Notes: generated from the letters alone by a model not told the origin. Positions 15,295-24,648 are shown, counted from the first letter of the stretch. The stretch: DNA of 28,557 bases from G001797105 sp964528155 (GCA_964528155.1 CAZGRL010000045.1:1-28557); one strand, 5' to 3'. Made by a program: numbers and translations.

Positions 15295-16518
15295 ATGGCT
15301 GATCCGATCCGCTTGATTCACTTCGCAGATGTCCATGTTGGGATGGAGAACTACGGTCGTCTCGATCCCTTGACGGGGACCTCGAGCCGCGTCCGAGACT
15401 TTCTGGATCGGCTGGACGAAGTGATCGATCACGCGATTGAGCATCAGGCGGATCTGGCCATCTTCGCCGGCGACGCGTTCAAGAATCGGGATCCTGAACC
15501 GACCCAGCAGCGGGAATTCGCCGCACGGATCAAACGTCTGGCGGATGCCGTGCCGACCCTGTTGCTTGTGGGGAACCATGACATGGCGGGGATGGTCGCC
15601 AAAGCGAGCTCGATGGACATCTTTCAGGCCTTGGATGTACCAGGCGTGATCTTGGGCGACCGCCCAGGCGGTCGCGTCGTTGAAACACGCAGGGGGAAGG
15701 TCTTCCTGGCCTGGATGCCCTATCCGTCGCGTAACAGGCTGCTGGCCCGGGAGGAGTACCAGGGGAAATCGATCGAGGAACTAGAGCTCGCCCTGCGACA
15801 GGTCGTGACCGACATCCTGACTGAGATGGCGGCTCAGGCCGAGACCCACGACATGCCGCGGGTCTTGGCCGGACATCTTGCGGCAGCCGAAGCCAAATTC
15901 GGCTCGGAGAGGACCGTGATGCTCGGAAGGGACGTTTCGGTGTTCACCTCAACCCTGGCGGAGCCGGCCTGGGACTACGTGGCACTGGGTCACATCCACA
16001 AACATCAGGATTTGAATCCCGAGCGACGACCATCCGTCGTGTACAGTGGTTCGCTGGAACGGATCGATTTTGGTGAGGAGGGCGAGCCCAAAGGGTTCTG
16101 CTGGGTCGAACTGGTGCGCGGGGAGACGCGCTGGTCCTTTGTACCCGTGCACTCTCGACCCTTCATGACGATTCACCTGGATATGCGCGAAGAAAACGAT
16201 CCGACCGAGGCTGCGCTGGCGGCGGTGGAAGGGACGGATGTGCAGGGCGCGATCGTTCGCGTGATCGTCCGGTTGCGATCTGACCAACAGCCGGCGTTCC
16301 GCGAGCGGGAGGTGGAGGCGGCCCTGGCTGAAGCCTCGAGTGTGGTGATCGTACGTGAAATGGAGGCCGAGGCGCGTGCCCGATTGGGCGACGTTTCCCC
16401 CGAAGCGTTGTCGCCCAGCCAACTCGTCGAGCGCTACTTCGAGGGCCGCGACGAATCCCCGGAGCGGCAACATGCGCTGCTGGTCAGAGCCGAGGAGCTC
16501 ATGCGTGATACCGATTGA
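15295..16518 (+). CDS. sbcD: SbcD, Mre11-type nuclease subunit
   Basis: A 407-residue calcineurin-like phosphoesterase, the nuclease half of the SbcCD DNA end-processing complex. All metal-site motifs are present: Asp12/His14 in FADVHVG, Asp60 in FAGDAF, Asn94-His95-Asp96 in VGNHDM, His194 in AGHLAAAEAKF and His233/His235 in LGHIHKHQ. The C-terminal half is the capping and SbcC-contact region. With SbcC it cuts hairpins and blocked DNA ends in an ATP-dependent way. The ATG at 15295 follows the DinB stop by 46 bases and has a weak ribosome-binding site. Confidence 0.95.
   Translation: MADPIRLIHFADVHVGMENYGRLDPLTGTSSRVRDFLDRLDEVIDHAIEHQADLAIFAGDAFKNRDPEPTQQREFAARIKRLADAVPTLLLVGNHDMAGMVAKASSMDIFQALDVPGVILGDRPGGRVVETRRGKVFLAWMPYPSRNRLLAREEYQGKSIEELELALRQVVTDILTEMAAQAETHDMPRVLAGHLAAAEAKFGSERTVMLGRDVSVFTSTLAEPAWDYVALGHIHKHQDLNPERRPSVVYSGSLERIDFGEEGEPKGFCWVELVRGETRWSFVPVHSRPFMTIHLDMREENDPTEAALAAVEGTDVQGAIVRVIVRLRSDQQPAFREREVEAALAEASSVVIVREMEAEARARLGDVSPEALSPSQLVERYFEGRDESPERQHALLVRAEELMRDTD
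16492..16497 (+). promoter_or_regulatory. Ribosome-binding site fixing the sbcC start inside sbcD
   Basis: GAGGAG lies seven bases before a GTG at 16505. It places the SbcC start within the last codons of sbcD and rules out the longer frame from 16355. Confidence 0.7.
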
Positions 16519-18598
16519 GCTCGAGTTGGAGAATTTCCTCGCCTACCGGCAGACCGAGCCGCTGCGGTTTGAAGGCATCCACATCGCCTGCCTGGCTGGC
16601 CCCAACGGGGCTGGCAAGTCATCCCTCCTGGAGGCGATCACGTGGTCGCTCTGGGGCAAAGCTCGATCCAATTCCCCGGATGATCTCATCCACCAGGGCC
16701 AAACGGAGATGAGGGTTGCGCTGACTTTCGACCAGGAGGGCGGGAAATACAAGGTGATCCGCCAGCGTAAAGCGGGGAAGCGCGGTGCCTCGCTTCTGGA
16801 ACTCCTGATGTGGGACCCTGGCACGGAGTCATGGCGCGGGATTTCAGAAGGGGGAATGCGGGCCACACAAGACAAGATCGAAGAGCTGCTGCATCTGGAC
16901 TATGACACTTTCGTCAACTCTGCCTTTCTCCTGCAGGGTAGAGCTGACGAGTTCACCACGAAGACCCCTTCAGAACGCAAACAAGTCCTGGCCAATATCC
17001 TCGGGCTCTCGATCTGGGAGATGTACGAAGATCGCGCCAAGACTCACCTCGCCGCCAACCGGAGCGACATCCTCAGACTGGACGGGCGGCTCGAGGAAAT
17101 CGAGCGCGAGCTGGCCCAGCGCGAGCGTCACGAGGCGGAACTCGCCGAGTCGCAAAAGGTGGCCGAGGCGGCCGGCGCCCGACTGGCAGAGACAGAGCGA
17201 AAGTGGGCCGATATTGAGCAAACGCGCAATGAGTTGGTCACCTTCCAGAAGCAAGTGGACGACCTGACTCTACGGATCACTGCCCTGGACAGGGACATCG
17301 CTGAGGCCACGCGCGAACGTGAGCAGGCTCTGGTCCAGGCGGACAAAGCCGCCATTCAGGCTGCAGTCGAGACTGTGCGAGCGGACGTCAAAGCGATGGA
17401 ACCTCTCCAGGTTCGGCTATCCGATGCCACTCAATCGCGGGCGGGTCTGGGCGAGGAAGCCGCTCACCTGCGCGGAATCAACGTCGCCCTCGCCCCACAG
17501 ACGGTGCCTATCAAAGAGCGCGTCCGCATCCTAGAGACGACTCACGAGCCGACCTGTCCGACTTGTGGCCAACCGCTTACCGAAGAACACCGGCGGCAGC
17601 TTCTGGCCGATCTCACTCGCGAGATCGAGGAACGTCGGCAGACGTACCGTGGGAACCAGGAGCGGATCAAAGAGATTGAAGATCGTATGGTGATCGCCGA
17701 TCGGGAGTTGGCAGACCTCAACCTGCAGCTGCAGAACAGGTCGGCCCTCGACAAGCGCCTGGCGGAGCTCGAGGCCGCCCTGGCGCACGCCGACGATGCG
17801 GCCGCGACAGCCGAAGCCCTGAGCCGGAAGATCGAACGCTGGTCGAACGAAGCTGAAACGGATCGAAGCCAACGCGCTGAAGTCGAAGGGAAGGCCGCCG
17901 AGAGTGAAAGAAGGTTGAGCGCGGCCTCCCTGACGCAGGCCGACGTCGATCGGGTGAGGCTTGAGAAGCGCCTGGCGGATGAGCGTGTCGGGGGGGCGCG
18001 GCAGAAGCTCGAGGCGCTGGATGCGTTTTCGCAACAACGCCAAACACTGAGCCAGGAGAAAGACAGGCTGAGCGCGGACTCAGGCCTGCTCGACGATCTT
18101 AGGGAGGCCTTCAGCAAGCGCGGGATCCCGGCCATGATCATCGAAACGGTTGTGCCGGAGCTTGAAAGATCCTCCAACGAGCTCCTGGCGCGCATGAGCG
18201 ACGGGCGAATGCATGTGCGCATCGAGACTCAACGCGAGACCAAATCCGGCGACCTGCGTGAAGCGCTCGAGATCATCATTTCAGATGAGTTGGGGGATAG
18301 GCCGTATGAACTCTATTCGGGGGGCGAGGCATTCCGGATCAACTTTGCGATTCGGATCGCATTGTCCAGACTGCTGGCCCGCAGGGCAGGCGCTCAGCTT
18401 CGTAGTTTGTTCATCGACGAAGGCTTCGGCACACAGGACATTCGCGGGCGCGAGCACCTGATCTCCGCCATCAACAGCATCCAGGATGATTTCGACCGCA
18501 TCCTGGTGATCACGCACCTCGACGAGCTCAAGGACGCCTTCCCCGCTAGGATCGAGGTCACGAAGACGTCGAGCGGGTCGCGCTTCAGCCTCTCATAG
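16505..18598 (+). CDS. sbcC: SbcC, Rad50-type ATPase subunit
   Basis: A 697-residue SMC/Rad50-like ATPase, shorter than E. coli SbcC. Walker A GPNGAGKSS is at 32-40 and the Q-loop FLLQGRADEF near 138-147. Two long coiled-coil arms flank a zinc hook CPTCGQPL with Cys351 and Cys354, close to the centre. The ABC signature YSGGEAFRINFA starts at 604, and Walker B LFIDEGFGTQD has Asp638/Glu639. It drives SbcD in processing DNA breaks and hairpins. The start is a GTG overlapping sbcD by 14 bases, so synthesis is coupled. The downstream 165-base spacer to the convergent kinase gene holds nothing I can identify. Confidence 0.95.
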   Translation: MIPIELELENFLAYRQTEPLRFEGIHIACLAGPNGAGKSSLLEAITWSLWGKARSNSPDDLIHQGQTEMRVALTFDQEGGKYKVIRQRKAGKRGASLLELLMWDPGTESWRGISEGGMRATQDKIEELLHLDYDTFVNSAFLLQGRADEFTTKTPSERKQVLANILGLSIWEMYEDRAKTHLAANRSDILRLDGRLEEIERELAQRERHEAELAESQKVAEAAGARLAETERKWADIEQTRNELVTFQKQVDDLTLRITALDRDIAEATREREQALVQADKAAIQAAVETVRADVKAMEPLQVRLSDATQSRAGLGEEAAHLRGINVALAPQTVPIKERVRILETTHEPTCPTCGQPLTEEHRRQLLADLTREIEERRQTYRGNQERIKEIEDRMVIADRELADLNLQLQNRSALDKRLAELEAALAHADDAAATAEALSRKIERWSNEAETDRSQRAEVEGKAAESERRLSAASLTQADVDRVRLEKRLADERVGGARQKLEALDAFSQQRQTLSQEKDRLSADSGLLDDLREAFSKRGIPAMIIETVVPELERSSNELLARMSDGRMHVRIETQRETKSGDLREALEIIISDELGDRPYELYSGGEAFRINFAIRIALSRLLARRAGAQLRSLFIDEGFGTQDIRGREHLISAINSIQDDFDRILVITHLDELKDAFPARIEVTKTSSGSRFSLS

Positions 18599-18763
18599 TC
18601 CGGGGAGTTCCGCGGGCTCCATCGGTGCCCGCAGACGTTCGTCAGGATCGCAGAAAAGGGAGCGGGCCCGGGGCTCAAGGGTGGACATCTGCCGGTGTCT
18701 TGGGCGGTTGGCGGAGAATCGTCCGTCGGGGGGGATGCATGTGTCAGGGGATTCGAAGGCAGC

Positions 18764-21700
18764 TCAGCCTTCGGTCTGGGTTTCCAATCCCCGGGATACA
18801 TCGGCAATGGGCAACCACAGGGTGAACCGGGTCCCACGGCCCGGGATGCCTTCGCTTTCGACAGTGATGCGACCACCGTGGCGCTCGGCGATCTGCCGGC
18901 AGATGGCCAGACCCAATCCGGTCCCCGGGGCGCCGGTCTTCTCGCTGGCCGCTCCCCGAAAGAATCGCCGGAAGATCATGAGTTGTTCGTCCACGGGGAT
19001 ACCCAGCCCTGTGTCTTCCACTACTGCCACCAGCCAGACCTTTCCGTCCTCTCGCTGCTTGCGCGTGCGGAGCGTTATCCGGCCGCCTTCCAGTGTGTAA
19101 TTCATGGCATTCGTGAGAAGGTTGGTGAACACTTGCACCAGGAGGCGCTCATCCCCCATGGCAAACGGGGCGTCGTCAGGACAGTCGACCTCGATCTCCA
19201 GGCCCTGGCTGGCCGCAAGGTTGCGACGGTCGTTGGCGAGCGAGCCGAGGAGGTGATTGACGTCGACCGGGGCGGCCTCGAAAGGAGTTGAGCCCGACTC
19301 GAGGCGCGAGAGTGAAAGAAGGTCGTCGATCAAGTGCGCCAGGCGACCGCTTTCGCGGGACAGAGTCCGAAGGTAGCGCGCTGCCTTTTCTCGGTCATCG
19401 GTGGCAGCCAGCAAGTCAAGATAGAGCAAGATGTTCGTCAGCGGCGTGCGGAGCTCGTGGGAGACGTCAGAAACGAACTGCGACTTCAAGCGATCAAGCT
19501 CCTTAAGCGCGCTGATGTCGTACAGGACGCCGACGAAGTTGATCACTTTGCCGGCCGGATCCACAATCGGGGTGATGGTCAGCCCTGCATCGTAGCGACT
19601 GCCGTCTTTGCGTTGGTTGATCATCTCCCCATGCCACGGTTTTGCTGCGAGGATCGTCTCCCATAAGTCCTCATAGACCGAGTCTTCCTGCTCTCCACTC
19701 TTATTGATGCGCGGTGTCTGGCCGAGGGCCTCGGCCGCAGGATAGCCGGTCAGTCTCTCCCATGCCGGATTGACGTACTCGATCGTTCCTTCGGCGTCCG
19801 TGACCAGGACGGCGTCGCCGATGCTGGTCAGGATCGCGTGCAACCGATCGCGTTCGGCGCGCAGGTCTGCCTCGAGCTGTGTGCGCTCGGAGATGTCGAG
19901 GACGAGGCCGGTGAGGCCTTGCGGCGCGCCGCCTTCCTCCGTGATCGTGCTCACCGCCAACATCGCCGGGATGCGCCGACCAGCCCCGGTTTCGAGTTCG
20001 ACCGTATACACCTCGCGCAGCGACTCTTCCTGCCGATCTTCGGTCAGCGACTCTTTGAGGTGCGTCAAGCCGAGGAGACCGAGCGCCGGGCGCCCGATGA
20101 GATCTTCACGTCGTCGTTCGAGCAGCTTGCTGAATGCCTGGTTGGCGTAATTCAAGCTGCCGTCGGCGTCGAGTTGGAAGATCCCAGCAAGCGACGTCTC
20201 CACCAGCGCCCGGTAACGGGCCTCCGAGCGAGCCAGGTCGCGGGTACGTTTGACGACCTCGGCTTCCAGGCGTTGTGCCTGGGCCTCGATCTGACCGTAG
20301 AGATGAGCATTCTCGATAGTCACCGCGGCCTGCGCGGCAAAGGCGCTAAGCAGATCGAGGTCGGAGGGGAAAAACGGGCGCTCTTGTCCGATCCGTCGAA
20401 CGGTCATCACACCCATTGGTCGCTGACGGATCGAGAGGGGCGCCAGGATGAGGCACTCCGGTTCGTCGATCGTTGTTCCTGGGACATGCACGCCGCGCGG
20501 GTCGGAAGCCGGGTCGTTGGTCAGCAAAGGCACGCCGCTTTGCATGACGTAGCCGACAAATCCCTCCCCGGGCTTCAATTGCACTGACAGCATCTCCTGA
20601 TCTTTCGGATCGCGGGCGACCAGGCAACGCAGAATGCCTTCAGCGGGATCGTACAGGTGGATCCGGCTCCCATCTGCCTGCGTCAACGCCATGGCTTGAT
20701 CTGCAATCAGGTTGAGGACGGTATCCAGATCGAGGGAGGCGGAAATCGACCGGGCTGTCTGCATCAACGCCTGCGCCTCGCCGGCGCGTTGGTTGACTTC
20801 TGCATAGAGGCGAGCATTCTTGACGGCGATGGCCGCCATTTGAGCGATAGCCTGCGTCAGCTCCACTTGCTCGTCGCGGAATGTCCGTTTCGGATGGAGA
20901 CTGAACAGGCCGAGCGCGCCAATGGTCTCACCGCTGGCGATCAGGGGAACGCCGAGGAACGCGTGCACTCCGGCCTGGATCCACTCCGGGAGTGCCTCGG
21001 CGCTGCTGGCATACTCGTTCAGGAGGATCGGCTTCTCCCCGATGGCGATCTGCCAGGCGAGCCCAAGGCCGCGGTGTGCGGGGGCGGGCCGCAGACTCGC
21101 TGGTAGACCGAAAAGGTGGGGATACGTCATCGTATCGCCATCCGCCTCGATCAGGGCGATCACCCCTGCTTCGGCCCCGGTCACCTCGGTCGCCAGACGA
21201 ATGACGCGCTCGAGGACGACGGGCAGGTCCAGCGCGCTGGTGATGGCCTCGACAACCTGATTGCGCAACCGCTCGCGGTCGAGTGAGGCGCGCATCTGGG
21301 CACGCGCCTGGACGTGGTCGAGGGCGATGCTGACATGGTCGGCGAGGGCCATGACCATCGGAACGTCGCTTTCCGTGAGCCAGTCGCCGCTCACGTTGAG
21401 AGCGCCCAGGATCCGGTCGTCACCAAGCAGGGGGGCTACGATAACCGGGTGCTCGCCCAGGATCCCTATGATGGCGTCGACCATGGGCCGGACCGAGGCC
21501 GGTACCATCTGAGATATCACGCCTCTCCTGTCAGTTGTGAATATGGCCTCCCGCCGTGACAACGCTTCGTGATAGAGATCGACCTGTTCTGGATCGAAGC
21601 GGTAGCCTCCGATGCCGATCCCGGTCAGTTGCTTCAGGCCTTCATCGACTGTGTTGCCGATGGACCACGTGCTGATTTCGAGTTTGCCGTCGGGCGTTGT

Positions 21701-21886
21701 CAGCCAGACTGCGCCCTTCAGTCCGAGGTTGGGCAGTTCATGGGTGAGCGCGTGGAGTACATCGCTCTGGCTGGCGAAGGCGCGCCTGGCGACGGACGCG
21801 GCGGCGCGCAGGACCGAGGCCCAAAGGCTGTCAACGTCTTGGCCGATCGTCTGACTGTCGGTGTGCGTCACCTTGCTCCATGTCAT
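18764..21886 (-). CDS. Soluble hybrid-input sensor histidine kinase (3 GAF, 2 PAS, HisKA, HATPase)
   Basis: A 1040-residue cytoplasmic sensor with no membrane segment. Order: three GAF domains at about 35-190, 215-360 and 383-530, a helical linker, PAS domains at about 553-672 and 678-793, a HisKA domain with phospho-acceptor His810 in SDVSHELRTPLTN, and a HATPase domain with N-box TNLLTNAMNY (921-930), G1 box VVEDTGLGIP (955-964) and G2 box APGTGLGLAI (986-995). All catalytic boxes are intact. GAF domains bind small ligands such as cyclic nucleotides, haem or bilins; the ligands cannot be told here, and no conserved chromophore cysteine is evident. No response regulator lies within the window, so it is an orphan kinase. 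The ATG at 21886 has no strong ribosome-binding site. Confidence 0.94.
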   Translation of the reverse strand: MTWSKVTHTDSQTIGQDVDSLWASVLRAAASVARRAFASQSDVLHALTHELPNLGLKGAVWLTTPDGKLEISTWSIGNTVDEGLKQLTGIGIGGYRFDPEQVDLYHEALSRREAIFTTDRRGVISQMVPASVRPMVDAIIGILGEHPVIVAPLLGDDRILGALNVSGDWLTESDVPMVMALADHVSIALDHVQARAQMRASLDRERLRNQVVEAITSALDLPVVLERVIRLATEVTGAEAGVIALIEADGDTMTYPHLFGLPASLRPAPAHRGLGLAWQIAIGEKPILLNEYASSAEALPEWIQAGVHAFLGVPLIASGETIGALGLFSLHPKRTFRDEQVELTQAIAQMAAIAVKNARLYAEVNQRAGEAQALMQTARSISASLDLDTVLNLIADQAMALTQADGSRIHLYDPAEGILRCLVARDPKDQEMLSVQLKPGEGFVGYVMQSGVPLLTNDPASDPRGVHVPGTTIDEPECLILAPLSIRQRPMGVMTVRRIGQERPFFPSDLDLLSAFAAQAAVTIENAHLYGQIEAQAQRLEAEVVKRTRDLARSEARYRALVETSLAGIFQLDADGSLNYANQAFSKLLERRREDLIGRPALGLLGLTHLKESLTEDRQEESLREVYTVELETGAGRRIPAMLAVSTITEEGGAPQGLTGLVLDISERTQLEADLRAERDRLHAILTSIGDAVLVTDAEGTIEYVNPAWERLTGYPAAEALGQTPRINKSGEQEDSVYEDLWETILAAKPWHGEMINQRKDGSRYDAGLTITPIVDPAGKVINFVGVLYDISALKELDRLKSQFVSDVSHELRTPLTNILLYLDLLAATDDREKAARYLRTLSRESGRLAHLIDDLLSLSRLESGSTPFEAAPVDVNHLLGSLANDRRNLAASQGLEIEVDCPDDAPFAMGDERLLVQVFTNLLTNAMNYTLEGGRITLRTRKQREDGKVWLVAVVEDTGLGIPVDEQLMIFRRFFRGAASEKTGAPGTGLGLAICRQIAERHGGRITVESEGIPGRGTRFTLWLPIADVSRGLETQTEG

Positions 21887-21985
21887 AGGGGAATCGAGTT
21901 TATCACGGACAGGCGGGCGGCGCTTGGAGGGGGCTTGTGTGGGGAAGTGCCTCGCCGCAGGCGCGAGGTCGAAGCGAACAGATGG

Positions 21986-22993
21986 TTATCGGTGAAGGTA
22001 GCCGTTCTCGGCATACCAGGCCAAGGACTCGGCGGCCGCCTTGTGATAAGGCTTGGGCATCCCAAGCCCTAGATCCTTCCTCGCCTTCGATGCGTCGTAG
22101 AAGAAGAAACGTCCGGCCAGGCGGAGAAGTTCGCCGGGCAGCGGAAGGCCCAGGAACCTGGGCAACAGGCCGACTGCGGAAGAGGCGGAGGTGACGGCCC
22201 AATCGGGGATAGTCCAGCGAGGTGGGCTTCGATGAGTGATTTCGGCCGTTAGCGCCAGCAGGCGTGGGATCGACAAGTTTTCACCACCCAGGATGTAGCG
22301 CTCTCCGGTGCGACCTTGTTCGAGAGCGGCCATGTGTCCCTGGAGGACGTCGTCGATGTGAACCACATTTACCCCGCCCTGAACCGCCACCGGCAATCCG
22401 TGAAGCGCCATGAATAGGATAAACGCGTTGGAAACCTGGTTCAGATCACCGGCTCCGATGACGATGGATGGATTGAGGATCACCGCGTTCAGGCCTTCGC
22501 GGACTGCCTGAAGAACCTCCAACTCGGCCATGTGCTTGGCGTATCCGTAGGGCCAACGCCGAGCATCATAGTTCCATTGGTGGGTCTCGGTCATCAGCGG
22601 CGTCGTTTCCCTCGATGGCGGGATATCCGGGATGCCGAGCGCAGCCACGGAAGATGTGTAAAGGAAGCGGTCGACGCCGTGCCGCTGCGCGGCTTGGGTC
22701 ATGTTGCGCGTCCCAATTGCGTGACTAATCATGACGGCTTCGGGCTTCAGGTGGGAAGCGCGCGGGCCGAGCTCTCCGGCACAGTGGATCACTGCCTCGA
22801 CGCCATCGACAACCGCGTCGAGGCTGGACGGATCCAGAATGTCGCCCAGAACCAACTCGACGGGCAAGCCGGCCAGGACCCCGAGGGGGCTCCGGGTCCT
22901 GTGAAGCGCGCGGACTTGATGGCCGGCGCCCAGGAGGGCGCGACAGAGGCGCGAACCGATGAAGCCGGTCGCGCCGGTGACGAGGATGCGCAC
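21986..22993 (-). CDS. NAD(P)-dependent epimerase/dehydratase (extended SDR)
   Basis: A 335-residue extended short-chain dehydrogenase. The Rossmann motif GATGFIG is at 7-13, DIL at 51-53 is near the nucleotide adenine, the catalytic triad includes Ser114 or Ser115 (LYTSSVAALG) and Tyr149/Lys153 (PYGYAK), and the C-terminal half is the substrate lobe. The layout resembles dihydroflavonol-4-reductase-like and HpnA-like hopanoid-linked proteins. Substrates are probably a nucleotide sugar, sterol-like or flavonol-like compound, but this is not decidable. The start is a GTG at 22993 with no visible Shine-Dalgarno. It lies 99 bases upstream of the kinase gene on the same strand. Confidence 0.9.
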   Translation of the reverse strand: MRILVTGATGFIGSRLCRALLGAGHQVRALHRTRSPLGVLAGLPVELVLGDILDPSSLDAVVDGVEAVIHCAGELGPRASHLKPEAVMISHAIGTRNMTQAAQRHGVDRFLYTSSVAALGIPDIPPSRETTPLMTETHQWNYDARRWPYGYAKHMAELEVLQAVREGLNAVILNPSIVIGAGDLNQVSNAFILFMALHGLPVAVQGGVNVVHIDDVLQGHMAALEQGRTGERYILGGENLSIPRLLALTAEITHRSPPRWTIPDWAVTSASSAVGLLPRFLGLPLPGELLRLAGRFFFYDASKARKDLGLGMPKPYHKAAAESLAWYAENGYLHR

Positions 22994-23150
22994 GGGACAA
23001 GGTTAAGCCCGTCGGATGCCGGACGCAAGGTGGGTCACGCCGATGGGTGCACTCCGTCTCTGGGGCAACGGGGCGGCCTTTCACACCCGCCACTCAGGAG
23101 GAGGCGTGCCTCCCTGTGCGATCCCGCGCCCCATCGTCTCCTTCACAGGC

Positions 23151-23187
23151 GGGCGCACTTGTAGGCGGACCCTTCATGGGTGCGCCC
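23151..23187. repeat. Inverted repeat in the 23.0-23.5 kb spacer
   Basis: GGGCGCAC (23151-23158) and GTGCGCCC (23180-23187) form an eight-pair stem with a 21-base loop. Such G/C-rich hairpins are common as dispersed intergenic repeats in this kind of genome; no gene is involved. Confidence 0.55.
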
Positions 23188-23205
23188 CCCATCACATGCG
23201 AGGTG

Positions 23206-23223
23206 CGCAGGCTTTAGCCTGCG
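23206..23223. repeat. Short palindrome, REP-like
   Basis: CGCAGGCT and AGCCTGCG pair over eight bases around a TT loop. It lies 18 bases after the preceding inverted repeat, suggesting a composite dispersed repeat. Confidence 0.6.
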
Positions 23224-23416
23224 GCTACAAGAGCGTGTCACTTGGAGCATGTCTTCACCTCGGCCAATGTGACCTTTGTTGAAGCCACGCCTTCCAGAAC
23301 CGAAGGCATGCTGCGATAAGGGATGGCCGAGGTCGTGTTCTAGCGAAGTGGTCCGACAACGGCCATTTGCGTTAGGGGCCGCTCGCTCCCCCACGACGAG
23401 TCACGACCGCCCGAGC

Positions 23417-23455
23417 TGGAATGCACCCCCGCCGATGAGCAGCGGATGCATTCCA
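23417..23455. repeat. Nine-pair hairpin next to the terminator-like stem
   Basis: TGGAATGCA (23417-23425) and TGCATTCCA (23447-23455) are perfect complements with a 21-base loop. The next hairpin starts seven bases later. Together they could be tandem hairpins of a transcription stop or a structured RNA. Confidence 0.6.
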
Positions 23456-23462
23456 AGGACGG

Positions 23463-23487
23463 AAAGGCCCGTCGTCGACGGGCCTTT
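23463..23487 (-). terminator. Putative terminator after the DHOD-like gene
   Basis: AAAGGCCCGTC and GACGGGCCTTT form a perfect 11-pair stem with a three-base loop, 39 bases after the stop codon. On the minus strand it ends in only three T residues before CC, so it may be a weak intrinsic terminator or act in both directions. The rest of the 22994-23526 spacer contains no gene that I can support. Confidence 0.6.
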
Positions 23488-23526
23488 ATAGGAATGACGC
23501 GGGGGTATACGGAGGATTCTGAGAGA

Positions 23527-24513
23527 CTACTTCTGCCTTCGCAGTAGATCCACGTACTGAGCGCGTTCGAAGCCGAAAGGATCCAGGACTTCTTTGTGGC
23601 TGAGCTTGCCCCTGAAATCGGCAAGACTCTGATAGCCGCGCTCGTCCATCCATCCTTCAAGCTGACGGAGCATGGTCGACAGATAGGCGATCCCGTACTC
23701 GAGCAGGGCTGAAGCCGTCTGAACCACCGTAGCCCCGGCTAGGATCGCCTTGGCCGCATCCAGCCCCGAGTGCACGCCGGTCGTGATCGCCAGGTCGGCC
23801 TGAACCCGACCGTAGAGCAATCCAATCCAGCGAAGGGGGAGCCTCATCTCCTCCGGACGGCTCAAGACCATTTCGGTCACCAGGCTTTCCGTCGTCGGGT
23901 CGATGTCTGGCTGCAGAAAGCGATTGAAGATGACCAGTGCCCGAGCGCCACGCTGGGCGACTTGGCTGGCAACGTTGGCGGCGGAGGTGTAGAAGGGGCT
24001 CAGCTTGACCGCCAGTGGGATGTTGATTTCGGCCTTGACCGCCTCGACGATCTGATACAGTTCCTGCTCGATCTCGGCGCCGGTCCGACGGGGATCGGCT
24101 GCGACTGAATACACGTTGAGCTCCAGCCCGTCGACACCTGTACCTTCAAGCTGGCGAGCGTACTTCGTCCAACCCCCAGGGCTGACGGCATTCAAGCTGG
24201 CGATCAAGGGCATCTTGACTTCGGCGCGCGTCTTCTCGATCCACATCAAATGCTCGTCGGCCCCGCCGTGTTCGATGGCCGGGTAGTAGGTGAGGGCCTC
24301 CGGGTAGCTCTCGGAGCCGACGGCGAGCGAATCTTCCATGTGTTGGGCGTCGAACTGGATCTGTTCTTCGAAGAGCGAACGGATGACCAGGGCCCCGGCG
24401 CCAGCCTCCTCTGCCATTTTGATGCGGTCGATCATATTGGAGATCGAGCTGGCGGCCACCACGATAGGGGTCTCCAGGGGGATGCCCATGTATTCCGTCT
24501 TTAGCTGAGCCAT
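23527..24513 (-). CDS. Dihydroorotate-dehydrogenase-like flavoprotein
   Basis: A 328-residue TIM-barrel protein annotated in relatives as dihydroorotate dehydrogenase-like. The FMN/phosphate end TTGVHSGLDAAKAILAGA (244-261) followed by TVVQTASALL is clear, as is LAVKLSPF at 167-174 and the LIASLNAVSP strand at 103-112. The loop that in true DHODs reads NxSCPN reads ELNVYSVAADP (131-141), so the catalytic base residue is missing and orotate is probably not the substrate. It is divergent from the PFOR gene across a 242-base spacer, and may use a reduced flavin or ferredoxin partner (inference). The ATG at 24513 has AGGAAGGA upstream; a longer frame from 24570 adds nothing. Confidence 0.88.
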   Translation of the reverse strand: MAQLKTEYMGIPLETPIVVAASSISNMIDRIKMAEEAGAGALVIRSLFEEQIQFDAQHMEDSLAVGSESYPEALTYYPAIEHGGADEHLMWIEKTRAEVKMPLIASLNAVSPGGWTKYARQLEGTGVDGLELNVYSVAADPRRTGAEIEQELYQIVEAVKAEINIPLAVKLSPFYTSAANVASQVAQRGARALVIFNRFLQPDIDPTTESLVTEMVLSRPEEMRLPLRWIGLLYGRVQADLAITTGVHSGLDAAKAILAGATVVQTASALLEYGIAYLSTMLRQLEGWMDERGYQSLADFRGKLSHKEVLDPFGFERAQYVDLLRRQK

Positions 24514-24592
24514 GTTTCCTTCCTGTGGGAGATCGGCGGCGCTCACGAGGTGAGCTGGTAGAAAGCCCACCGGCCCGCCTTCCCAATGTGCC

Positions 24593-24648
24593 GCAAAAGG
24601 GGGACCTGTAATAGTGACAAGTGTCCTCCGATTTGCGATGTCTTTTGC
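24593..24648. promoter_or_regulatory. Imperfect dyad in the DHOD-like/PFOR divergent promoter region
   Basis: GCAAAAG (24593-24599) and CTTTTGC (24642-24648) are outer inverted arms, and GGGGGAC pairs with GTCCTCC inside them at six of seven positions. GTGACA at 24614-24619 resembles a -35 box, but no good -10 sits at the right distance. The dyad may be an operator shared by the two genes. Confidence 0.35.

Noticed and set aside
16355..16504. N-terminal extension of SbcC
   Set aside because: It lies inside sbcD; the GTG at 16505 has a good ribosome-binding site and begins right at the family's N-terminal strand.
23431..23470. CCGATGAG ... GGAAA string resembling a hammerhead ribozyme core
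   Set aside because: The first element is not CTGATGA, and no stem II can be drawn between the two parts, so the match is likely chance.
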